DNA of 64,000 nt, from NCBI GenBank assembly GCA_017557425.1, contig JAFYYU010000012.1:124001-188000 (forward strand), in the 5' to 3' direction. Under the pieces are notes generated by a model, which was given only the letters and a program-made list of their open reading frames with translations, did no database searches and was not told the origin of the DNA. A program made the translations under genes and the position numbers. Shown piece by piece: positions 35,149 to 42,599 of this stretch (its first letter is position 1; every line of letters starts with the position of its first letter). Origin of the DNA: Muribaculaceae bacterium. Its GTDB lineage: Bacteria > Bacteroidota > Bacteroidia > Bacteroidales > Muribaculaceae.

Positions 35149-36540
35149 TTACCAGCTCTGGCTCAACAGGTAATCAATCAGAGCGGTCACGTCAGCGATA
35201 TTCACGTTTTGATCCTGATCGCAGTCGGCTGCATTCAGATCGACACCAGTGGCATCCTGCGAGAGCAGGTAGTCGATCAGGGCAGTCACGTCGGCGATGT
35301 TCACTGAGTTGTCGCCGTTCACATCACCGCGCAGGCTGGTGGGCTCGTCACCGGGAATCACATAGCCCTCGTAGGGGAAACAATTGATAACCATCTCATT
35401 GCCTGAGCCATTGAAATTCCATGTTTCGCCGTTGTGATATACGGTGAAGGCACCGAACTCGAACCAGCCGTTATACCTTTCGTACCAGCCCCAGTTCATG
35501 TGGAACTTACCGTCGGCATCCACACCGTCAAGAACCCATGCATGACCATCGATAAAGTCAAGATTATGATAAGGGATGGGGTGTCCTGCCTCTAACTCGG
35601 CATAGATGAGCGCTTTCCACTCGTCCTCGGTGTACTTGTTGCTGTTGTCGCAGTAGTAGGCAGGGTCAATGCCTATCAACTTGACATTATCATTAAATCC
35701 CATTTTTTTAAAACCATCACGTTGGTCATAGGAATAAGCACCACTGGAACTTGCATAGCGTACCTTGCAAGCTTGACCACAATAACGGCACAACTTTGCC
35801 ACCTCGTTGGCTTGCTCATCGGTATAAGTGCCGAGTGAAACACCACCAGTAGATGGATTGTAAATGGTATAGGCATCGAGCATCAGACTGTAGTCAAATG
35901 TGGTTGCGGGAAGAGCGGATATCCACTGACTCCAGGAAGCCTGGTAGGCCTCAAGAGCATCGACCTCAGTCGGATATTTCCAGTAGTACATGATTTGAGC
36001 CATGGCAAGAGGGCCACAACCTACAGCGGCGCGCTCGTTACCTGACATCGGGCAGAGGCGGTCCATGGGTTCGTCTTGTCCCCAGGTGGACTTGGTCAGC
36101 GGAGCAATGGGAGTTACACGTTTTGGAGCCTTCATGGGAAAAACTTCTCCCTTGTAGCTCTGCATTTCCTCAATCTGGTTCTTGTACAGTTGCAGATAGC
36201 CCTTCATGTTACCGGGCAGGTTGTTCATGTCGATGTTGCCCTTGTCGCCATAAGCGAGTACTGTCTTGGCGCGATCGTCACCAGCGACGATAACCCAGCC
36301 GCCGCCTTGGATGTTGAACACGTAGTAAGCATTGCCCTCCACCTTTGATGCCTCGGCGTGCGCCAGCTTGATATCTGCCAATGCGGCAGCCTTGAAAGAC
36401 TTGCTGGCGACATTTTGTTTCAGGAAGTTGTTGGCTGCCATGCGGGCATCGCTTGCATTGATGGTTGCTGCATGTGCATTAAATGACACGGTGGCCATAA
36501 TAGCCAGTGCCATTGAACTCAAGAGTCGTTCAATCTTCAT
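35149..36540 (-). CDS. C10-family (streptopain-like) cysteine peptidase with dockerin-like tail, intact
   Basis: 463 residues. Signal peptide about 1-24 (MKIERLLSSMALAIMATVSFNAHA), SpeB-type prodomain (residues 25-140, GGGWVIVAGDDRAKTVLAYGD), then the papain-like peptidase: nucleophile Cys175 in AAVGCGPLAMAQ and His333 in DGHAWVLDG, with HMNWGW after it. Residues about 405-463 are two dockerin-type calcium repeats (GDVNGDNSVNIADVTALI and a second DCDQDQNVNIADVTALI). C10 enzymes cleave host or bacterial proteins extracellularly. Dockerins normally bind cohesins; no cohesin is seen in the window. First of three similar genes, with its own promoter and terminator. Confidence 0.92.
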   Translation of the reverse strand: MKIERLLSSMALAIMATVSFNAHAATINASDARMAANNFLKQNVASKSFKAAALADIKLAHAEASKVEGNAYYVFNIQGGGWVIVAGDDRAKTVLAYGDKGNIDMNNLPGNMKGYLQLYKNQIEEMQSYKGEVFPMKAPKRVTPIAPLTKSTWGQDEPMDRLCPMSGNERAAVGCGPLAMAQIMYYWKYPTEVDALEAYQASWSQWISALPATTFDYSLMLDAYTIYNPSTGGVSLGTYTDEQANEVAKLCRYCGQACKVRYASSSGAYSYDQRDGFKKMGFNDNVKLIGIDPAYYCDNSNKYTEDEWKALIYAELEAGHPIPYHNLDFIDGHAWVLDGVDADGKFHMNWGWYERYNGWFEFGAFTVYHNGETWNFNGSGNEMVINCFPYEGYVIPGDEPTSLRGDVNGDNSVNIADVTALIDYLLSQDATGVDLNAADCDQDQNVNIADVTALIDYLLSQSW

Positions 36541-36600
36541 AATTTGTAATAGGGTTTAAATTGTTAATAGTATCCTTTATTAAGCATTTGAATATGCCGC

Positions 36601-36629
36601 CAAAGGTAGGCATTTTTTTTGGAAATCAA
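36601..36629 (-). promoter_or_regulatory. Promoter of first C10 peptidase gene
   Basis: Minus strand: TTG (36629-36627), 18 nt, TACCTTTG (36608-36601). Leader about 60 nt to the ATG at 36540. Confidence 0.6.
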
Positions 36630-36672
36630 CTCTAAGTATGCAATAAAAATGCAATTGAGGATACAAAAAAGT

Positions 36673-36698
36673 CAGGGCTGCCGTTTTTGGTAGCCCTG
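36673..36698 (-). terminator. Terminator after broken C10 gene
   Basis: 10-bp stem CAGGGCTGCC/GGTAGCCCTG (one wobble), loop GTTTTT, and six T on the minus strand. The stop at 36720 is 22 nt upstream. Confidence 0.85.
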
Positions 36699-36719
36699 AA
36701 AATACTATGACTTAAATCA

Positions 36720-38110
36720 TCAATTAGCGTTGTTGTTGAGCAGTTGATCGATCAATGCTGTGACATCGGCAATGTTGACTGCGCCATCAGACGTTGTGTC
36801 GGCGGCATCCAGATTGAGGCCGGTGGCATCCTGCGAGAGCAGGTAATCGATAAGATTGGTGACATCGGCTATATTGACGACTCCGTCGTCATTGACGTCG
36901 CCGAGCAGGATTGTCACTGGAGGCACCCAACCCTCCGGCGGCTCAATACCGGTGAGCATCTCGTGGCCTGAGTTGAATTTCAGCTGATCACCATCGCGGT
37001 GGGTCATGTTCAGTGCGGTGGAGACATACCATCCATCACAAGTGCCATACCAGCCAAAGTTGAAATGGAACTTGCCCTCGCTGTTATATCCGTCGCAGAT
37101 AAAGGCATGACCTCCGGCACTGGGGTCGTTAGCAGAATAGAGGATGGGACGACCGGCACAAGCTCGGTCTTGATCATGGCTTCCCATTGGGCCGTGGTGT
37201 AATTGCTGCTCCACCAGCTGCTTTTTTGGACAAGTTGTGCACTGGATCTGTAGCCAAAGTTTTTCATTGCCTGTAACTGATCATCAGTGTAAGCACCGCT
37301 ACCTTCGGGACTATATTGCATCTCAACGGCCTGGCCGCAGTAACGGCCCAGTTTAGCAACCTCCTGAGCCTGGGCATCGGTATAGGTGTCCTGGACGAGT
37401 TGGCTGTTTTCATAGTCCCAATGGCAGTAGCTCAAGAGCATTTTCGAGTAGTCAAACGTAGTGGCAGGCAATGCATCAACATAGCCGTAGCCATAACTGT
37501 AGAACCTGGCTATTGATGAACTTCCCTCGGGATACTGCCAGTACTTCATCACCTGGGCCATAGCCGTGGCGACACAGCCCACGACGCAGTATTCACCATT
37601 CTTGACCGGGCACTGCCAGTCATAAGGATCTTCCTGGCCCCAGGTGGTCTTAATCAGGGGATCAACGCTACCGCTGGCCGTGAGGTTCTTGTTGATGGGA
37701 ACAAGGTCGTTTCCCTTGTAGGAGTGCAGGAATTCAATCTCGCGCTTGTAGCTGTCGAACAGCCCCTTGACGTTGTAGGGCAAGTTGTTAAAGTCAAGTT
37801 GCCCCTTGTCGCTGTAGCCTAACACTTGAGGGGCGCGGTCCTCACCGGCAATGATGACGAAGCCGCCTCCGGTAATGTTGAAAGCATAGTAGTCGCATGC
37901 TCCGGCCAAGGCATCAGAGGCTTCAGCATGAACGAGTTTGATGTCGGTAGTGGCATGTGCTTTAAAAGAGCCCTTGGAGGCCTGTTGTTGAATGAAACTG
38001 CCTGCTAACCTGCGGGCTGCATTGGCATCGACGTTGCCAGCGCTTACGTTTAGTGCTATCATTGCCAGCACTGCAAGCGTCAGTGAACTCATGAAATGTT
38101 TACACTTCAT
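36720..38110 (-). pseudogene. C10-family cysteine peptidase with dockerin tail, split by a frameshift
   Basis: From 38110 the first frame reads MKCKHFMSSLTLAVLAMI (signal), prodomain, and Cys in VVGCVATAMAQVMKYW, then loses the family pattern after MIKTEL and stops at 37010. The same family continues in the next frame: PILYSANDPSAGGHAFICDG (His), FNFGWYGTCDGWYV and two dockerin units, ending at 36720. Compared with the intact paralogue (EELDKRQPILYSASD) one base is missing between about 37150 and 37162. No homopolymer lies there. It could be a real pseudogene, a sequencing/assembly error, or programmed frameshifting; the first two are more likely. Promoter not evident, so it may be read through from the third C10 gene. 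Confidence 0.85.
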
Positions 38111-38164
38111 AGTCTAGAAATGTGTTTGATAAGGTTAATTATGTTGATTGATAGTAGTTATCAA

Positions 38165-39829
38165 TTATTCTCCCGTCAGCAGGACATCAATAAGGTCGGT
38201 GACATCACCGATGGTCAAGTCAGTTTTCTCGCCTGTCAGAAGCCAGTCGATGGCTGTGGTGACGTCGTTGATGGTGAACGGGGCGCCATACTTGGCCAGA
38301 TGACCTACAACTTTCAGTGTATTACTCTCGCAGTAAATCCTGGTGGCGAGTCTGGGACTGGAGATGTAATAGAAGAATTGCAGTGTATAGTTTCCGTCGG
38401 AGAGTGTCGTGGGCAAGGTCATAAAGCTAGAGATGGTGGAACCCTGCTCAAAATCTGCACTGACTATGTTGACGGTATTGCCAGTCGCTTTTTTTCTGCC
38501 GTTAGCGTCAATTAGCGAGAACGACAGGTTGATATTGTCGTTGGTAGTCAAGATGTTGACGTTAGTAACATTGATGGGCATGTTCTCACCCAGTACAAGC
38601 AACTCATCGGTCAAGTCAAAACCATCGGTCTGAATAACGCAATAGGATGGGGGAACGACACCCAGTAGCATTTCGTGGTTTGAATTGAAGTGGAGTTCAT
38701 CGCCGTCACGGTGAGTCATGTTCAAGGCGGTGGAAACATACCAGCCGTCACAAGTGCCATACCAGCCGAAGTTGAAGTGAAACAGTCCTTCACTGTTGTA
38801 ACCGTCGCAGACAAAGGCGTGACCACCGGCCTCGGGGTCGCTGGCCGAGTAAAGGATGGGTTGGCGTTTGTCAAGTTCCTCTCTGACCATGGCTTCCCAC
38901 TCCTCGGTCGTGTAGTTCTCCCAGAACCAACTGTCACGGGAGACGTCTTGAGCATCGTCGCTGTAGCCGAAGTCCTGCATAGCTGAAAGTTGGCTGAAAA
39001 CATAAGCGCCGCTGCCTTCGGGACTGTAGGCCATATCCACTGCCTGGCCGCAATAGCGTGACAGCTTGGCGACCTCTTGAGCCTGTTCATCGGTATAAGT
39101 GTCTTGGATAAGTTCACCCAGATCCCAATCCCAGTGACTGTAGCTGAGGAGCATCTTGCTGTAGTCAAATGTAGTTGACGGCAGGGCAGGAATCGTTTGG
39201 CCAATGTCATAGCAGTAATAGGAATTCACGCCTTCGCAACTGGTTGGATAGCCCCAGTAATACATCACCTGGGCCATTGCCGTAGCAACGCAGCCCACAA
39301 CGCAGTACTCGCCGTTATAGATGGGGCACTGCAGGTAATAGGGCATACCCTGACCCCAGGTGGTGCGGGTAAGCGGGGCAACACCAGTGCCACGTGTAGT
39401 GCGCAGGGCGGGTGTTACATTCAGTTCGGGATGTGCCTGCAGGTATTCAATTTCTTCCTTGTAACCTCGCATCAGTGCCTTGAAGTTGTCGGGAAGGTTG
39501 TTGTAGTCCAGGTGTCCTTGGTCGCTGTAGCCCAGTACAGGGTAAGCACGATCCTCGCCGGCAACAATAATGAAACCGCCGCCTGTGATGTTGAATGCGT
39601 AATAGGCGTTAGCGCCTGAGATGGCCGACGATTCCTCGGCATAAGCCAACTTGATATCCGCAATCGCGGGAGCCCTCAACGTGCCAGGGGTATTGGAAGC
39701 ATATTGCTTGAGATAATTGCTTGCCGTCGAGCGGGCTGTGTTGATATCAATAGTGGTTGCACCGACAAATAAACTCGATGCAGTCAAACACGTAAGAACG
39801 CATAAGTTGATGAGATTCTTAATATTCAT
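38165..39829 (-). CDS. C10-family cysteine peptidase with C-terminal Ig-like domain and vestigial dockerin
   Basis: 554 residues. Signal peptide about 1-24, prodomain to about 150, peptidase with Cys180 (VVGCVATAMAQ) and His337 (GGHAFVCDG), FNFGWYGTCDGW. An added beta-rich region of about residues 410-510 (VLGENMPINVTNVNILTT, NYTLQFFYYIS) separates it from a tail with two dockerin-like helix units (INDVTTAIDWLL; IGDVTDLIDVLL) that have lost the Asp-rich calcium loops. Sections of 38.7 to 39.0 kb and 37.0 to 37.3 kb are almost the same in DNA, suggesting a recent duplication. It has its own promoter and may lead into the broken copy. Confidence 0.9.
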   Translation of the reverse strand: MNIKNLINLCVLTCLTASSLFVGATTIDINTARSTASNYLKQYASNTPGTLRAPAIADIKLAYAEESSAISGANAYYAFNITGGGFIIVAGEDRAYPVLGYSDQGHLDYNNLPDNFKALMRGYKEEIEYLQAHPELNVTPALRTTRGTGVAPLTRTTWGQGMPYYLQCPIYNGEYCVVGCVATAMAQVMYYWGYPTSCEGVNSYYCYDIGQTIPALPSTTFDYSKMLLSYSHWDWDLGELIQDTYTDEQAQEVAKLSRYCGQAVDMAYSPEGSGAYVFSQLSAMQDFGYSDDAQDVSRDSWFWENYTTEEWEAMVREELDKRQPILYSASDPEAGGHAFVCDGYNSEGLFHFNFGWYGTCDGWYVSTALNMTHRDGDELHFNSNHEMLLGVVPPSYCVIQTDGFDLTDELLVLGENMPINVTNVNILTTNDNINLSFSLIDANGRKKATGNTVNIVSADFEQGSTISSFMTLPTTLSDGNYTLQFFYYISSPRLATRIYCESNTLKVVGHLAKYGAPFTINDVTTAIDWLLTGEKTDLTIGDVTDLIDVLLTGE

Positions 39830-39875
39830 AAATCAATAAATGAAGGTTAGTTAATGAAGATTGATAATATGTTGC

Positions 39876-39906
39876 CAAAAGTAGTATGTTTCTTTCATTG
39901 CGCCAA
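39876..39906 (-). promoter_or_regulatory. Promoter of third C10 gene
   Basis: Minus strand: TTG (39906-39904), 20 nt, TACTTTTG (39883-39876). Leader about 47 nt. Confidence 0.7.
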
Positions 39907-40079
39907 GAAAAATCAAATCTTTTTTGAAACCGCTATTGCTAGTTGACTGGTTATGGTGTTAACAGGTTGTTGGTATCGGTAGTTTCCTCAATCAGCTTGC
40001 TTAAATCAGGGAAAAAGCGGTTTCTATAGAAGTTTGCCGTAGTTTTACTGATTTGTTTGAAAAAAAAGTGACTTTTTTA
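39907..40079. other. AT-rich intergenic stretch
   Basis: No supported gene. It lies between the C10 promoter on the minus strand and an orphan plus-strand promoter. Confidence 0.5.
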
Positions 40080-40109
40080 TTTGCATTTGTCGAATTGTTT
40101 GTATATTTG
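40080..40109 (+). promoter_or_regulatory. Orphan plus-strand promoter
   Basis: TTTG (40080-40083), 18 nt, TATATTTG (40102-40109). It points into a stretch with no plus-strand gene longer than 28 codons before a convergent GH92 gene. Confidence 0.6.
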
Positions 40110-40239
40110 CCGTGTCAAATGAATGGATCAATGATTTGTCCAATTTCATTTGAACAATTGTATTGACATTAACAACATATTAGGCTTTTCCAGCTTTTAG
40201 ATCAATTCTATAAAATTAAAAGTTAATAAATTTGGAGAA

Positions 40240-40326
40240 ATGTTATTTGCAATAAGTTCCGTGGCGCGTGAGCGTCGCGGCTCTTATTTATATAGGTTTG
40301 ATTTGATTTTCTTTATTTGTCGTTAG
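40240..40326 (+). CDS. Possible 28-residue peptide or sRNA unit downstream of orphan promoter
   Basis: GGAG lies four bases before ATG at 40240. The frame encodes MLFAISSVARERRGSYLYRF and eight more residues before TAG. Inside it a 9-bp hairpin (40259-40280, two G-U wobbles) could end a transcript begun at 40115 or so. Either a leader peptide, an sRNA terminator-like end, or chance. Confidence 0.25.
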   Translation: MLFAISSVARERRGSYLYRFDLIFFICR

Positions 40327-42574
40327 AGAAGGAATAGGGTAGGTCAATCGTGGCGGTACCGCGTCGGGTGTTTGGCTTGTCGCCCATGATGAAACGGATG
40401 TTTCCGCCCTGCAGCAGTCGCTGGTGGTCGATGTAGTTATGGGTATATTCTTTGCCGTCGATGGTCATGGACTGGATATAACAGCCCTTGCCTTCACGGC
40501 TGATGCTTACTTGTTTGCCGTTTTCGAGGTGAAGAGTGACCTTGTCGAGATAGGGCGAGCCGATGACATACTGGTTGCTGCCGGGGCACACGGGGTAGAA
40601 CCCCAAGGCCGTGAACACATACCACGCCGAGGTCTGCCCGTTGTCCTCATCGCCGCAGTAGCCGTCAGGCGTGGGACTGTACAGGCGGTCCATCACCTGA
40701 TGCAGCCAGTACTGGGCCTTCCACGGCTGTCCGCCGTAGTTGTACAGGTAGATCATGTGTTGGATGGGTTGGTTGCCGTGGGCATAGTTGCCCATGTTCA
40801 TGATCTGCATCTCGCGTATCTCGTGGATGGTGTAGCCGTAGTAGCTGTCGTCAAACACGGGAGGAACAGCAAATACCGAGTCGAGCATCTGGCAGAAGGT
40901 CTTCTTGCCGCCCATCAGATTGATAAGCCCCTGCGGGTCATGGAACACGCTCCACGTGTAGTGCCAACTGTTGCCCTCGGTAAAGGCATCGCCCCACTTC
41001 AACGGGCTGAACGGCTCCTGGAAGTATCCGTCCTCAAGTCGGCCACGCATCAGTTTGGTTTCGGGGTCAAACACGTTGCGGTAGTACATGGCCCGATCGG
41101 CAAAGACCTCGATTTCGTCCTCTGGCTTGCCCAAGGCTTTTCCCAATCGGTAGATGCACCAGTCGTCGTAGGCATACTCCAACGTCCGGGCCACGCTCTC
41201 GTTGATGCCGACATCATAGGGGATATAGCCCAAATCGTTGTAATACTCGTAGCCCAAGCGCCCAGTGGAATTCACCTCGGGGTGTACTGCCCCTATGCCC
41301 CGCATGAGAGCTTCCCATAAAGCATCGATATCATAGCCGCGCAGGCCCTTCAGATAAGCATCTGCAACAATCGAAGCGCTGTTGTTGCCTACCATGCAGT
41401 TGCGGTGGCCCGGGCTGGCCCACTCGGGCAGGAAACCACTCTCGAGCCATGTGTTTACCAACCCTTCCTGCATCCACTGCCCCATCTTAGGATACATCAG
41501 GTCAACCAACGGGAACAGGGCGCGGAAAGTGTCCCAGAACCCTGTGTCGGTAAACATTCGCCCCGGCAGCACTTGGCCGTTGTAGGGGCTGTAGTGGATG
41601 GGCTGGCCGTTTGCGTCAAACTCATAGAATTTGCGGGGAAACAGTACCGAACGGTACAGGCAGCTATAGAATGTGCGCAAGTGGTCGATATTGGTGTCTT
41701 CAACCGCAATGCGGCCCAACACCTCGTTCCACCGCTGGCGCCCTTTGGCTTTTACAATCTCAAAACTGTCATCTCCCAGCTCCATGAGGTTGCGCAAAGC
41801 TTGTTCCAGACTAATGAACGAGGATGCTACACGTACATTTATTTGCTCACCTCGTCGAGTGTTGAACGTCACGATTGCTCCAGCATGAGGACAACCTATA
41901 TGATTCACTCCTTTGTGAAGGATGCTGTCTTCAGCAACATAGAACTCAGAGAAAGGCTTGTCAAACTCAATCTCGAAGTAGTTCATGAAACCATCGGGTA
42001 CGCCACCGCTGTTTTTGGTAGAATAACCCGTGATGTGGCGATGCTCGGGATCAATGCGAATCACAGACCATTTGTCAAAGGCATCCACCACAATATTGGC
42101 CTGCTCGGTCTCGGGAAAGGTGAAACGCAGGATGGCGGCGCGCTCGGTGGGAGCCAACTCGGCAGTCACGTCATAGTCGGCAAGATAGACTTTATAATAA
42201 TAAGGAGTGGCCGTTTCGGCTTTGTGCGAGAACCAGCTGGCGCGGGCGTTCTCGTCAAATACCGGCTCGCCCACGGTGGGCATCAGCGAGAACATGCCGT
42301 AGTCGTTGATCCACGGGCTGGGCTGATGCGTCTGCTTGAATCCCCTGATCTTGTGGGCATCGTAGGTATATTGCCAGCCGTCGCCGTTTTTCCCCGTCTG
42401 CGGCACCCAGAAGTTCATGCCCCAAGGCATCGCGATGGCAGGATAGGTATTTCCCGTCGATAGCTGGAAACTCGATTGCGTCCCCATCAATGGATTGACA
42501 TAATCCACCGGCTCAAGGCCATGAACGACTATCGCGCACCACAAGAGAATGAGGATTGAAAGCAGCTTTTTCAT
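40313..42574 (-). CDS. GH92-family glycoside hydrolase (alpha-mannosidase type), first in DNA order
   Basis: 753 residues with signal peptide MKKLLSILILLWCAIVVHG. The GH92 beginning VDYVNPLMGTQSSFQLSTGNTYPAIAMPWGMNFW, the middle motif GNNSASIVADAYLKG, and the signature GDEDNGQTSAWYVFTALGFYPVCPGSNQY are all present. The family are calcium-dependent inverting exo-alpha-mannosidases that trim N-glycans or yeast mannan in the periplasm or at the surface. It differs clearly from the adjacent GH92 in the N-terminal part, so the two likely prefer different linkages or positions. 25 nt after the second GH92 gene; probably one operon. The 3' end converges on the short orphan unit. Confidence 0.92.
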   Translation of the reverse strand: MKKLLSILILLWCAIVVHGLEPVDYVNPLMGTQSSFQLSTGNTYPAIAMPWGMNFWVPQTGKNGDGWQYTYDAHKIRGFKQTHQPSPWINDYGMFSLMPTVGEPVFDENARASWFSHKAETATPYYYKVYLADYDVTAELAPTERAAILRFTFPETEQANIVVDAFDKWSVIRIDPEHRHITGYSTKNSGGVPDGFMNYFEIEFDKPFSEFYVAEDSILHKGVNHIGCPHAGAIVTFNTRRGEQINVRVASSFISLEQALRNLMELGDDSFEIVKAKGRQRWNEVLGRIAVEDTNIDHLRTFYSCLYRSVLFPRKFYEFDANGQPIHYSPYNGQVLPGRMFTDTGFWDTFRALFPLVDLMYPKMGQWMQEGLVNTWLESGFLPEWASPGHRNCMVGNNSASIVADAYLKGLRGYDIDALWEALMRGIGAVHPEVNSTGRLGYEYYNDLGYIPYDVGINESVARTLEYAYDDWCIYRLGKALGKPEDEIEVFADRAMYYRNVFDPETKLMRGRLEDGYFQEPFSPLKWGDAFTEGNSWHYTWSVFHDPQGLINLMGGKKTFCQMLDSVFAVPPVFDDSYYGYTIHEIREMQIMNMGNYAHGNQPIQHMIYLYNYGGQPWKAQYWLHQVMDRLYSPTPDGYCGDEDNGQTSAWYVFTALGFYPVCPGSNQYVIGSPYLDKVTLHLENGKQVSISREGKGCYIQSMTIDGKEYTHNYIDHQRLLQGGNIRFIMGDKPNTRRGTATIDLPYSFSNDK

Positions 42575-42599
42575 TGTTCGCCGTGTTTAGTGTCTGAAA

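Noticed and set aside
37010-37214. Programmed frameshifting to join the two halves of the broken C10 gene
   Set aside because: No slippery heptamer or downstream pseudoknot was seen near 37150-37162; a plain deletion is simpler.
35149-39829. A cellulosome-like system
   Set aside because: Dockerin-like tails only; no cohesin scaffold or cellulase appears in the window.
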